DNA of 64,000 nucleotides from Agromyces larvae (lineage in GTDB: Bacteria; Actinomycetota; Actinomycetes; Actinomycetales; Microbacteriaceae), in NCBI RefSeq assembly GCF_022811705.1, contig NZ_CP094528.1, positions 124,001-188,000 of the forward strand, read 5' to 3'. A program made the translations under genes and the position numbers. This document shows, one piece after another, positions 27,788-36,419 of this stretch. The notes below the pieces were generated by a model. That model was not told where the DNA came from and made no database searches. It was given only the letters and a program-made list of their open reading frames with translations. The stretch's first letter is position 1. Each line of letters opens with the position of its first letter.

Positions 27788-28746
27788 TCGCGCAGGTCAG
27801 CGTCATCGTCGTCAGCTTCAACACGCGCGAGGCGACGCTCGCATGCCTCGCCTCGATCGCCGCGTCGCACGACGGGGTGCCGTTGCAGATCGTGCTCGTC
27901 GACAACGGGTCGACCGACGGCAGCGCCGACGCCGTGCGGGCGGCCCACCCCGACGCCGTGGTCGTCGACGCGGGCGGCAACCTCGGCTTCGCGCGCGGGG
28001 TCGAACTGGGCGTCGCGCACGCGTCGGGTGATGCCGTACTGCTGCTCAATCCCGACACGCTCGTGCTGCCGGGCTCGCTGCAACGGCTCGTCGACCACGC
28101 CGAGGCGCACCCCGAGTACGGGGTCTACGGCGGGCGCACCCTGCGGCCCGACGGCACGCTCGACCCGAGCTCCTGCTGGGGAGCACCGACACTGTGGTCG
28201 CTCGTGTGCTTCGCGACCGGGCTCACGACGGCGTTCCGCGGTTCGCGCGTCTTCGACCCCGAGTCGCTCGGCAGGTGGCAGCGCGACTCGGTGCGCACCG
28301 TGCCGATCGTCACGGGCTGCCTGCTGCTCGCGCGGCGCAGCGACTGGGATCGCATCGGCGGCATGGATGAGGCGTTCTTCCTGTACGGCGAGGACGCGGA
28401 GTTCTCGATGCGGGCGCGCCGGCTCGGCTACCGGCCGGTCATCGTGCCCGATGCCGTCATCGTGCACGAGGTCGGCGGATCCTCGTCGTCGAGCGGCGCG
28501 AAGATGTGCCTGGTGATGGCGGGCAAGGCGACGCTGCTGCGCCGCGTGCGGCGCGGGCCCGCCGCCGCGCTCGGCATCGTCCTGCTGCAGGCCGGCGCCG
28601 GCCTTCGGGCGCTGCTCGAACGGGTCACCCGCGCCGCCGAGCCGAGCTGGTCGATCGTGTGGCGGCGGCGCGCCGACTGGCGCACCGGGTATCCCGAGGC
28701 CGAGCCGCGGCTGCTCGGGGGCGAGGCCGCAGAGGTGCGGGCGTGA
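27784..28746 (+). CDS. family 2 glycosyltransferase (rhamnosyltransferase-like)
   Basis: The 320-residue protein starts at ATG 27784 (ATGA overlap). [57 protein letters not shown] and [14 protein letters not shown] are the hallmarks of WbbL/rhamnosyltransferase-like GT2 enzymes. [20 protein letters not shown] is the typical catalytic segment. An amphipathic basic C-terminus may associate with membrane. The likely donor is a dTDP-deoxyhexose such as dTDP-rhamnose, by family resemblance only. Confidence 0.9.
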   Translation: MIAQVSVIVVSFNTREATLACLASIAASHDGVPLQIVLVDNGSTDGSADAVRAAHPDAVVVDAGGNLGFARGVELGVAHASGDAVLLLNPDTLVLPGSLQRLVDHAEAHPEYGVYGGRTLRPDGTLDPSSCWGAPTLWSLVCFATGLTTAFRGSRVFDPESLGRWQRDSVRTVPIVTGCLLLARRSDWDRIGGMDEAFFLYGEDAEFSMRARRLGYRPVIVPDAVIVHEVGGSSSSSGAKMCLVMAGKATLLRRVRRGPAAALGIVLLQAGAGLRALLERVTRAAEPSWSIVWRRRADWRTGYPEAEPRLLGGEAAEVRA

Positions 28747-29885
28747 GCGCGCGCGTGCCGGGCGCGCTTCGCGTCGAGGCCGAACCCGCGTTCCGCACCG
28801 CGCACGCCAACCCGTACAACGCGAACCTGGCCCGCAGCCTGCAGCGCGAGGGCGTCGACGTGCGCGACCTCTCCTACCTGCGGCTGCTCGTGCGGCGCAC
28901 CGACATCGTGCACCTGCACTGGCCCGAGCTCACCTTCCTGTCGGGGCATCGCGCCTGGCGCATGCGGGCCCGACTCGCGCTGTTCTTCACCTTCCTGCGG
29001 ATCGCGCGTCTGCGCGGCACCCGTCTGGTGTGGACGGTGCACAACGTCGAACCGCACGAGCGGCGCGCCACGCCCGCGCTGCACGCGCGCTACCGTCGGC
29101 TGCTGCTCGGCAACGTCGACGGCATCCTCGCGCTCACCGAGGAGGGCGTCGACGCGGCTCGCACGGGGCATCCGGAGCTTCGAGACATCCCCGCGTTCGT
29201 GACGCCGCACGGCCACTATCGCGACGACTACGACTTCGGCGCCACGCGCGCCGAGGCGCGCGAGCAGCTCGGGCTGCGACGCGACGCGACCGTGATCGCG
29301 AGCGTCGGCATGATCCGCCCCTACAAGAACATCCCGCGGCTGCTGTCGGTCGTTCGCGCGCTCGACGACCCGACGCTGCAGATCGCGATCGCCGGCCGGG
29401 CATCGTCTCCCGAACTCGCCCGGGAGCTCGCCGAGGCAGCCGAGCGCGACCCGCGCGTCGTGCTCGCCACCGGCTTCCAGCCCGACGACCGGCTCGCACG
29501 GTGGCTGCGCGCGGCCGACCTGGTCGTGCTGCCGTACACGCGCATCCAGAACTCGGGCTCGGCGATTCTCGCGCTCTCGGCCGACCGGCCCGTGCTCGTG
29601 CCCGCGATCGGTGCGATGCGAGAACTCGCCGCGCTGGTCGGCGACGACTGGGTGCGCTGCTACGAGGGCGAACTGGATGCCGCGACGCTCGCCGATGCGA
29701 TCGCCTGGGCCGGCCGGGGGAGCGGGGCGCGTTCCGAGCGGCCTGACCGTCCCGATCTCTCCGAGCTCGACTGGCCGAGGATCGCCGGGCTCACCCTCGA
29801 TGCGTACCGGGCGGTGCTGCACGGGCCGTCCGTCGCAGGTCGACCGCCGGGTGCGGCCCACCGTGAACCGGTCGGGAGTCGATGA
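28743..29885 (+). CDS. GT-B glycosyltransferase of EPS type
   Basis: The 380-residue protein starts at GTG 28743, overlapping the previous stop by 4 bp. It contains HANPYNANLARSLQREGVDV, DIVHLHWPE and VWTVHNVEPHERRATPALHA in the N-terminal half, as in beta-mannosyl/glucosyl EPS transferases. ASVGMIRPYKNIPRLLSVVR, GFQPDDRLARWLRAADLVVL and PYTRIQNSGSAILALSADRP form the donor half. There is no clear signal peptide. The gene end overlaps the subtilase start (ATGATG). Confidence 0.88.
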   Translation: MSARVPGALRVEAEPAFRTAHANPYNANLARSLQREGVDVRDLSYLRLLVRRTDIVHLHWPELTFLSGHRAWRMRARLALFFTFLRIARLRGTRLVWTVHNVEPHERRATPALHARYRRLLLGNVDGILALTEEGVDAARTGHPELRDIPAFVTPHGHYRDDYDFGATRAEAREQLGLRRDATVIASVGMIRPYKNIPRLLSVVRALDDPTLQIAIAGRASSPELARELAEAAERDPRVVLATGFQPDDRLARWLRAADLVVLPYTRIQNSGSAILALSADRPVLVPAIGAMRELAALVGDDWVRCYEGELDAATLADAIAWAGRGSGARSERPDRPDLSELDWPRIAGLTLDAYRAVLHGPSVAGRPPGAAHREPVGSR

Positions 29886-31612
29886 TGGCCTCGCAGCGGA
29901 TCCCGAAGGTGCCGGGCGGCCTGAGCGGCCGCGGTTTCCCGGCCAGCCCGGGCGCTCTGCGTGCTCGCGGCCGCCGAGGCAGCGGACTTGCGGCCGGGGC
30001 GCTGCTGCTCGTCGGCGGCCTCGCGTTCGGCACCGGCGCGGCCATCACCGCGGCGGGGACGCCCATGGCCGCCGAGCCGCTGCCGGCCGGCACGTACACC
30101 GTGAGCTTCGTCTCCGACGACGCGGCCGACTTCGCGGTCGCCGCGCTCGGGCTGGCGCCGACGGAGCGGTACCGCGAGGTGCTCGACGGGGTGAGTGTTC
30201 GGCTCACCGGGGCGCAGGCGGGCAGGCTCGCCGCGAGCCCGCTCGTCGAGGGCATCGCGCCCGAGCTCGTCGTCGAGGGTTTCGCGCAGACGCTGCCGCC
30301 CCACGTGCCGGCGGTCGAGGCCGACGAACCGCCGGTTCGGGCCGGCGACGGCACGACGGACTGGAACGGCCCGGCGGTCGCCGTCATCGACTCGGGCGTG
30401 AGCGATCACACCGACATCGACCTGCGGCAGGCGGTGAACTGCTTCGGTTCGGGCACCGCGGGCGACGCGAACGGCCATGGCACGGCCGTCGCCGGATACC
30501 TCGGGGCCTACGACGACGCCGACGGCACCGTCGGCATCGCGCCCGGGGCGCCGATCTACTCGGTGCGGGTGCTCGACGACCGCAACCGGGGCACCACGAG
30601 CACGCTGCTCTGCGGCCTGGACTGGGTGGCGCAGAACGCGGCCCGCTACGACATCCGGGTGGTGAATCTGAGCCTCGGCGCACCGGGCGCCGACGACGGC
30701 GACTGCGGGCGGCGCAACGGCGACGTGCTGCACCAGGCGATCTGTGCGCTCACCGCCCGCGGCATCGTCGTGGTCGCGAGCGCGGGCAACTCCGACGCGA
30801 GTCTCGCCGGAGTCGTGCCCGCCGCATACGACGAGGTGCTCGCGGCCACCAACGTCGCCGACTACGACGGCAGACCGGGCGGACTCGGGCGCGCACCGTG
30901 CGCGGTCAGCACCCCCGACGATCGCCCGGCCCTGAACAGCAGCTTCGCCGTGGGCGCCGACACCGCCCACACGCTCGCGGCGCCCGGCATGTGCCCGTAC
31001 ACGACGCTGAAGGGCAATCGGTACGGCATCATCCAGTCGGGCACCAGCATGTCGGCGGCGGCGGTCAGCGGGGTCGTGCTCGACTGCCTCGCCGTCGGAG
31101 GCGAGTGTCGTGGCGCCACCGATGCCGCCGTCCGGCGGACCGTGCTGCAGCAGGCCGAGCATGCGGCCGCGCGCGGCCACCGCTACCAGGGCGATCCGCT
31201 CAGCCCGGTGGCGGGCAAGTACTACGGATACCTCGCCTCGACGGTGCCATCGGACGCGACGCCGACGCCCACCCCGACGCCCACGCCGACGCCGACGCCC
31301 ACCCCGACCCCGGTCCCCGATCGCACGCCGCCGTCGGTCGCGATCACGTCGCCGGTCTCGGGCAGCACGGTCGCGGGCACCGTCTCGGCCACCGCGACGG
31401 CGACCGACGCGAGCGGCGTCGCCTCGGTCGCCTTCTTCTCGGGCACCACGAAGCTGGGCGATGCGGTGCGACTCGCCGACGGCGCCACCTGGCGCCTGAG
31501 CCTCGACACCCGCGGCTTTCCGAACGGCACCTACGGGGTGCTCGCGCGGGCGATCGACGCGGCGGGCAACACCGCGACGAGCTCCACCATCACGGTCACG
31601 ATCAGAAACTAA
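29882..31612 (+). CDS. secreted S8 (subtilisin-like) serine protease with Pro-Thr linker and Ig-like domain
   Basis: The 576-residue protein starts at ATG 29882 (ATG 29885 is equally placed). A basic N-terminus and hydrophobic stretch (SGLAAGALLLVGGLAFGTGA) form a signal. A propeptide-like I9 domain follows. The catalytic triad is D170 (AVIDSGVSDHTD), H199 (NGHGTAVAGYL) and S389 (SGTSMSAAAVSG). Around residue 461-480 a Thr-Pro repeat makes a stiff linker, then a C-terminal bacterial Ig-like domain (PPSVAITSPVSGSTVAGTVS). It is translationally coupled to the EPS operon. It may process surface proteins or the beta-helix protein. Substrates are unknown. Confidence 0.93.
   Translation: MMASQRIPKVPGGLSGRGFPASPGALRARGRRGSGLAAGALLLVGGLAFGTGAAITAAGTPMAAEPLPAGTYTVSFVSDDAADFAVAALGLAPTERYREVLDGVSVRLTGAQAGRLAASPLVEGIAPELVVEGFAQTLPPHVPAVEADEPPVRAGDGTTDWNGPAVAVIDSGVSDHTDIDLRQAVNCFGSGTAGDANGHGTAVAGYLGAYDDADGTVGIAPGAPIYSVRVLDDRNRGTTSTLLCGLDWVAQNAARYDIRVVNLSLGAPGADDGDCGRRNGDVLHQAICALTARGIVVVASAGNSDASLAGVVPAAYDEVLAATNVADYDGRPGGLGRAPCAVSTPDDRPALNSSFAVGADTAHTLAAPGMCPYTTLKGNRYGIIQSGTSMSAAAVSGVVLDCLAVGGECRGATDAAVRRTVLQQAEHAAARGHRYQGDPLSPVAGKYYGYLASTVPSDATPTPTPTPTPTPTPTPTPVPDRTPPSVAITSPVSGSTVAGTVSATATATDASGVASVAFFSGTTKLGDAVRLADGATWRLSLDTRGFPNGTYGVLARAIDAAGNTATSSTITVTIRN
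31258..31320 (+). repeat. acgcc/ccgac microrepeat coding a Thr-Pro linker
   Basis: Short repeats of the type acgcc-g and acgcc-c encode alternating Thr-Pro in the subtilase. Such runs expand and contract by slippage, changing linker length. Confidence 0.8.
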
Positions 31613-31621
31613 GGGAGGCGC

Positions 31622-32932
31622 ATGAGAGTCTCGGTCATCGGCTGCGGGTATCTCGGAGCCGTGCACGCGGCCGCGATGGCCGAGCTCGGCCACGAGGTCG
31701 TCGGCATCGATATCGACGAACGCAAGATCGCCCGGCTCGCGGTGGGTGATCCGCCGTTCTTCGAGCCCGGTCTTCCTGAGATCCTGCGGAGTGCGCTCGG
31801 CTCGGGTCGGTTGCGGTTCAGCTCCGATCCAGCGGATGCCGCGGGCGCCGAGGTGCACTTCCTCGCCGTCGGCACCCCGCAGGCGGCGGGCGGTCACGCC
31901 GCCGATCTGCGGTTCGTCGATGCCGCGTTCGACGCGCTGCTGCCGCATCTTGCGCCGGGTGCGGTGGTGGCGGGCAAGTCGACGGTGCCCGTCGGCACAG
32001 CCGAGCGGCTCGCCGATCGGCTCGCCGAGGTCGCGCCGCACGCCACGCTCGCGTGGAACCCCGAGTTCCTGCGCGAGGGGTTCGCCGTGAAGGACACGGT
32101 GCAGCCCGATCGGCTGGTGTACGGAGTGCGCAGCCCCGAGGCATCCGATGTGCTCGACCGCGTGTACGCGAGCGCGATCGAGGCGGGGACGCCGCGGATC
32201 GTGACGGATTTCGCGACGGCCGAGTTGGTGAAGGTGGCGGCGAACGCGTTCCTGGCGACGAAGATCTCGTTCATCAATGCGATGGCGGAGATCGCGGAGA
32301 CGGTGGGGGCGGATGTCACGCAGTTGGCTGATGCGATCGGGCATGATACCCGGATCGGGCGGAGGTTCCTGAACGCGGGGGTGGGGTTCGGTGGCGGGTG
32401 TCTGCCGAAGGACATCCGGGCGTTCACGGCGCGGGCCGAGGAGTTGGGTCGGGGGGAGTCGGTCGCGTTCCTGAAGGAAGTCGACGCGATCAACCTGCGC
32501 CGCCGTCACCGCGTCGTCGAACTCGCCCGGGAGATCCTCGGCGGCGATCGGCGCACCGTCTTCGGGCGGAAAGTCGCGGTACTGGGCGTGACGTTCAAGC
32601 CCGACTCCGACGATGTGCGCGACTCACCCGCGCTCGACGTCGCGGTGCAGCTCAAAGGGCTCGGAGCCGACGTGGTCGCGACCGATCCCGAGGGCATCGA
32701 GAACGCTCGCGCGAGACATCCGCAGTTGCACTACGTCGCCGACCCGCGAGAGGCGCTGCGCGGAGCCGAGCTCGTCATCCTCGTCACCGAGTGGGCCGAC
32801 TACCGCGTGCTCGACCCGAACGAGGTCGGCGACCTCGTCGCGTCGCGCGCCGTCATCGACGGGCGGAACGTGCTCGACCCGTCGGCATGGCGCGCGGCGG
32901 GCTGGCGATATCACGCACTCGGTCGCGGCTGA
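31622..32932 (+). CDS. ugd: UDP-glucose 6-dehydrogenase, copy 1
   Basis: The 436-residue protein starts at ATG 31622 behind GGGAGG. The N-terminal NAD-binding fold shows VIGCGYLGAVHAAAMAELGH, the central domain ATAELVKVAANAFLATKISF, and GVGFGGGCLPKDIRAF carries the catalytic C260. The C-terminal UDP-binding domain has GVTFKPDSDDVRDSPAL. It oxidises UDP-glucose to UDP-glucuronate with two NAD+, supplying the EPS pathway. It lies 10 bp after the subtilase gene and belongs to the rightward operon. It shares an identical 755-bp block with the copy at 33919. Confidence 0.95.
   Translation: MRVSVIGCGYLGAVHAAAMAELGHEVVGIDIDERKIARLAVGDPPFFEPGLPEILRSALGSGRLRFSSDPADAAGAEVHFLAVGTPQAAGGHAADLRFVDAAFDALLPHLAPGAVVAGKSTVPVGTAERLADRLAEVAPHATLAWNPEFLREGFAVKDTVQPDRLVYGVRSPEASDVLDRVYASAIEAGTPRIVTDFATAELVKVAANAFLATKISFINAMAEIAETVGADVTQLADAIGHDTRIGRRFLNAGVGFGGGCLPKDIRAFTARAEELGRGESVAFLKEVDAINLRRRHRVVELAREILGGDRRTVFGRKVAVLGVTFKPDSDDVRDSPALDVAVQLKGLGADVVATDPEGIENARARHPQLHYVADPREALRGAELVILVTEWADYRVLDPNEVGDLVASRAVIDGRNVLDPSAWRAAGWRYHALGRG
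31724..32478 (+). repeat. 755-bp identical block, copy in ugd 1
   Basis: As read by eye, no mismatch separates this segment from 34021-34775 (offset 2297 bp). Outside the block the two genes differ at many positions, which points to gene conversion or recent recombination. Confidence 0.88.
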
Positions 32933-33380
32933 TCGCGAACACGATCGCCGCACCGGCCAGCGCCCCCAGGAGGTTCGCGACGACATCGCCCTCGCTGGGC
33001 ACCCGGGCCGGCAGCAGCACCGCCTGCCCGAACTCGATGAGCGAGCTCGCCACCGCGCCCACCGCGCCGGCCAGCATCACGGCGAGGTGCGCCGGCATCC
33101 GTCGGCGCGCCGCCGACGCGACCAGCCACCCCAGCGGGACGAAGAGGGCGACGTTCGCAGCGCGCTCGGCGAAGGCCGGGTCGAGCCACGGCGGGCCGCC
33201 CATCGCGTGCAGCGCTGCGATCACCAGATCGGCCACCCCGGCGAACGCCCGGTCGACCGGACGCGGCCAGAATCCCACCAGGCCGAGCGCGACGGCGTAG
33301 GCGACGACGACGGGCGGCAGCGGTCTCGATCTCCCGACCACCGCAGCCCCGAACGACACCCGACTCGTCGGCGACATCAT
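32853..33380 (-). CDS. VanZ-like membrane protein 1
   Basis: The 175-residue protein starts at ATG 33380, directly sharing one base with the stop of the upstream VanZ-like gene (TGATG). It has four hydrophobic helices, with ERAANVALFVPLGWLVA and SSLIEFGQAVLLPARVPSEGDVVANLLGALAG, the E-x-x-Q and D-x-x-x-N pattern of VanZ. VanZ-type proteins are linked to low-level glycopeptide resistance and lipid or glycan flipping, but this role is not settled. The 3' end overlaps the end of ugd copy 1 by 80 bp in convergent orientation, so the last 26 residues (basic) may be poorly conserved. Confidence 0.82.
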   Translation of the reverse strand: MMSPTSRVSFGAAVVGRSRPLPPVVVAYAVALGLVGFWPRPVDRAFAGVADLVIAALHAMGGPPWLDPAFAERAANVALFVPLGWLVASAARRRMPAHLAVMLAGAVGAVASSLIEFGQAVLLPARVPSEGDVVANLLGALAGAAIVFAISRDRVRDIASPPRAMPTGRARSARR

Positions 33381-33853
33381 CACAGGATAGTCCGCCGCCG
33401 TGACGATCGGACGACGCGCTGGTGACGATGAACGGCGCCTGCCGCGACGGCGAGCACCAGCACCAGGCCGATCGCGGTGCCCGTCGTGTTCGCGATCACA
33501 TCCGACACGGTGCTCACCCGTGACGGGATGCCGAGCTGCACCAGTTCGATGACGGTCGCGGTCGCCGCGCCGATGCCGATCACCGACCACGCTCCGAGCC
33601 GCGGCCACGCCAGCGCGAGCAGCACCCCGAACGGCACGAAGAGCGCGACGTTCGCGAGGAACTCGAGCGCCACGGCAGCGGGCTCGCGCGGCACGCCGAA
33701 GCCGGCGAGCAGTTCGGCCGCCCACCCCACGATGCCGGTCACCCGACCCGCCTCGCGGGCCGGCAGGAACACGATGAGCGCCAGCAGCACCAGGTACGGA
33801 ACCAGCAGCGCGCGCGCGATCGTGCTCGACCTGCTCCGTGAACGCTCGCCCAT
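33380..33853 (-). CDS. VanZ-like membrane protein 2
   Basis: The 157-residue protein starts at ATG 33853. It has four helices, with EFLANVALFVPFGVLLALAW and VIELVQLGIPSRVSTVSDV followed by IANTTGTAIGLVLVL, the same VanZ signature as its neighbour. It reads first in a two-gene operon, and its stop overlaps the start of VanZ-like 1 by one base. The two may form a heteromer. The pair is trapped between two directly repeated ugd genes. Confidence 0.85.
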   Translation of the reverse strand: MGERSRSRSSTIARALLVPYLVLLALIVFLPAREAGRVTGIVGWAAELLAGFGVPREPAAVALEFLANVALFVPFGVLLALAWPRLGAWSVIGIGAATATVIELVQLGIPSRVSTVSDVIANTTGTAIGLVLVLAVAAGAVHRHQRVVRSSRRRTIL

Positions 33854-33918
33854 CGCCCCATCGTAGAGTTGATCCGGGTCCGCTCATCGGCTCCCGACGC
33901 ACGTGAGGAGTCATCGGC

Positions 33919-35220
33919 ATGCGCATTTCGGTCATCGGCTGCGGGTATCTCGGGGCGGTGCACGCGGCCGCGATGGCCGAGCTCGGCCATGTGGTGGTCG
34001 GGGTGGACGTCGATGAGCAGAAGATCGCCCGGCTCGCGGTGGGTGATCCGCCGTTCTTCGAGCCCGGTCTTCCTGAGATCCTGCGGAGTGCGCTCGGCTC
34101 GGGTCGGTTGCGGTTCAGCTCCGATCCAGCGGATGCCGCGGGCGCCGAGGTGCACTTCCTCGCCGTCGGCACCCCGCAGGCGGCGGGCGGTCACGCCGCC
34201 GATCTGCGGTTCGTCGATGCCGCGTTCGACGCGCTGCTGCCGCATCTTGCGCCGGGTGCGGTGGTGGCGGGCAAGTCGACGGTGCCCGTCGGCACAGCCG
34301 AGCGGCTCGCCGATCGGCTCGCCGAGGTCGCGCCGCACGCCACGCTCGCGTGGAACCCCGAGTTCCTGCGCGAGGGGTTCGCCGTGAAGGACACGGTGCA
34401 GCCCGATCGGCTGGTGTACGGAGTGCGCAGCCCCGAGGCATCCGATGTGCTCGACCGCGTGTACGCGAGCGCGATCGAGGCGGGGACGCCGCGGATCGTG
34501 ACGGATTTCGCGACGGCCGAGTTGGTGAAGGTGGCGGCGAACGCGTTCCTGGCGACGAAGATCTCGTTCATCAATGCGATGGCGGAGATCGCGGAGACGG
34601 TGGGGGCGGATGTCACGCAGTTGGCTGATGCGATCGGGCATGATACCCGGATCGGGCGGAGGTTCCTGAACGCGGGGGTGGGGTTCGGTGGCGGGTGTCT
34701 GCCGAAGGACATCCGGGCGTTCACGGCGCGGGCCGAGGAGTTGGGTCGGGGGGAGTCGGTCGCGTTCCTGAAGGAGGTCGACGCGATCAACCTGCGCCGC
34801 CGTCACCGCGTCGTCGAACTCGCCCGGGAACTGCTCGGCGGCTCGGTGCACGGGCGAAAGGTCGCGGTGCTGGGCGTGACGTTCAAGCCCGACTCCGACG
34901 ATGTGCGCGATTCACCCGCGCTCGACATCGCGGTGCAGCTCAAAGGGCTCGGAGCCGATGTCGTCGCCGTCGACCCGGAGGGTGTCGAGAACGCCCGGGC
35001 GCGGCATCCTCAGCTCGAGTACTCCACCTCGACCGCGACCGCGCTCGACCGCGCCGATCTCGTGGTGCTCGCGACCGAATGGGCCGAGTACCGCGCCCTC
35101 GACCCGGCCGAAACCCTGCGCAGCGTCGCCGCGGCGCGCATCATCGACGGCCGCAACGTGCTCGACCCCGACGCATGGCGCGCCGCAGGCTGGACCTACC
35201 GCGGTCTCGGCAGGCCCTGA
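33919..35220 (+). CDS. ugd: UDP-glucose 6-dehydrogenase, copy 2
   Basis: The 433-residue protein starts at ATG 33919 behind GTGAGGAG. It has the same domains as copy 1, with catalytic C260 and the NAD and UDP motifs complete. It is identical to copy 1 from about residue 35 to 286, then diverges in the C-terminal third (for example TATALDRADLVVLATEWAEY). It is divergent from the VanZ-like genes and so has its own promoter. Both copies look functional. Confidence 0.94.
   Translation: MRISVIGCGYLGAVHAAAMAELGHVVVGVDVDEQKIARLAVGDPPFFEPGLPEILRSALGSGRLRFSSDPADAAGAEVHFLAVGTPQAAGGHAADLRFVDAAFDALLPHLAPGAVVAGKSTVPVGTAERLADRLAEVAPHATLAWNPEFLREGFAVKDTVQPDRLVYGVRSPEASDVLDRVYASAIEAGTPRIVTDFATAELVKVAANAFLATKISFINAMAEIAETVGADVTQLADAIGHDTRIGRRFLNAGVGFGGGCLPKDIRAFTARAEELGRGESVAFLKEVDAINLRRRHRVVELARELLGGSVHGRKVAVLGVTFKPDSDDVRDSPALDIAVQLKGLGADVVAVDPEGVENARARHPQLEYSTSTATALDRADLVVLATEWAEYRALDPAETLRSVAAARIIDGRNVLDPDAWRAAGWTYRGLGRP
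34021..34775 (+). repeat. 755-bp identical block, copy in ugd 2
   Basis: This is the partner of 31724-32478. The two direct repeats could recombine and delete the VanZ-like pair. Confidence 0.88.
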
Positions 35221-35268
35221 GCGCACCCTCGCGGTCGACACCCCCGACGCCACCGCCGGAGACGACGA

Positions 35269-35292
35269 AAGCCCCTCCCGAAGGAGGGGCTC
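35269..35292 (-). terminator. terminator of tRNA-Pro (possibly bidirectional)
   Basis: A stem of agcccctcc and ggaggggct with a 4-base loop lies 9 bp after the tRNA on the minus strand and is followed there by TTTCG. On the plus strand it may also end the ugd copy 2 transcript. Confidence 0.8.
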
Positions 35293-35300
35293 TCATCGAA

Positions 35301-35377
<77 letters not shown>

Positions 35378-35432
35378 GCGGCCGAACGGCCTCAACCAGC
35401 ATAGCCGAGAAAAACGGCGCTCCCGACCACGG

Positions 35433-36419
35433 TCAGGGGGCCGGGATCAGCGTCAGCAGCGTCGCCTCGGGCGGGCACGCGAACCGCACCGGCGCCGTGA
35501 TCGAGGTGCCCAGACCGGCCGACACGTTGAGGAACGCCGACCGCAGCCCGTGCCGCCAGACGCTGAGCCCCTTCACCTGCTTGCGCGGAATATCGCAGTT
35601 CGTGACGAGCGCGCCGTAGCCCGGTACGCACACCTGCCCGCCGTGCGTGTGTCCGGCCAGGATGAGCTGTGCCCCGTGGTTCACGAACGAGTCGAGCACG
35701 CGTCGGTACGGGGCGTGCGTCACGCCGACGGTGAGGGTCGGGCGGCCACCCGGCCCCCGAGCCTCTCGGGGGGCGTCGGGCCAGCTCTCGTCGCCGAGCG
35801 GATCGTCGGCGCGCAGATCGTCGACCGCGCCCGTGATGAGGTCGAGGCGATCGAAGCCCTTGTGCGGATCGTCGACGCCGAAGAACTCCAGACGCGTGCC
35901 GTTGAGATCGATCGCCGCAGCGCGGTTGTCGAGATCGAGCCATCCGAGATCGGCGAAGTACGCGTGCAGCGCGTCGATGTCGAGCCGTTTGGAGCGCGGA
36001 ACATGCGCCGACGGCCCGCCGAAGTACAGGAACGGGTTCTTCAGCACCGGCCCGAAGTAGTCGTTCGATCCGTTGACGAACACGCCGGGTACACCGCGGA
36101 ACGGCTCGAACGCCGCCCGGATGCCCTCGAGACCGCGCTCATGGCCGAGGTTGTCGCCCGTGTCGACGATGAGGTCGGGCTCGAGCGCGGCCAACGACCG
36201 GACCCACTGCTGCTTCGACCGCTGCCACGGCGCCATGTGCAGGTCGGAGAGATGCAGCACCTTGATCGGCGTCGACCCGGCCGGGAGCACCGGCACGTCG
36301 ACGCGACGCAGCGTCCACCGCGTGCGCTCGATCAGCGAACCGTACGCGAACGCGGCAAGCCCCGCCGCGCCGATCGCCATGGCGATCAGCGCGACGGGGG
36401 AGCGGGTTGCGCGAGTCAC
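35433..36419 (-). CDS. membrane-anchored metallophosphoesterase (YkuE-like)
   Basis: The 328-residue protein starts at GTG 36419, overlapping the PBP stop by 4 bp. An N-terminal helix (PVALIAMAIGAAGLAAFAYG) anchors it. The metal-binding blocks are HLSDLHMAPWQ, DLIVDTGDNLGHE, FVNGSNDYFGP, GVTHAPYRR and LAGHTHGGQVCVP. The usual G-N-H-D is G-S-N-D, a frequent variant in this subgroup. Orthologues sit beside ponA2 in mycobacteria. The substrate is unknown; envelope phosphoesters are plausible. Confidence 0.93.
   Translation of the reverse strand: MTRATRSPVALIAMAIGAAGLAAFAYGSLIERTRWTLRRVDVPVLPAGSTPIKVLHLSDLHMAPWQRSKQQWVRSLAALEPDLIVDTGDNLGHERGLEGIRAAFEPFRGVPGVFVNGSNDYFGPVLKNPFLYFGGPSAHVPRSKRLDIDALHAYFADLGWLDLDNRAAAIDLNGTRLEFFGVDDPHKGFDRLDLITGAVDDLRADDPLGDESWPDAPREARGPGGRPTLTVGVTHAPYRRVLDSFVNHGAQLILAGHTHGGQVCVPGYGALVTNCDIPRKQVKGLSVWRHGLRSAFLNVSAGLGTSITAPVRFACPPEATLLTLIPAP

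Noticed and set aside
29660..32509. A 949-codon minus-strand open frame
   Set aside because: It is antisense to the subtilase and ugd genes and has no motif.
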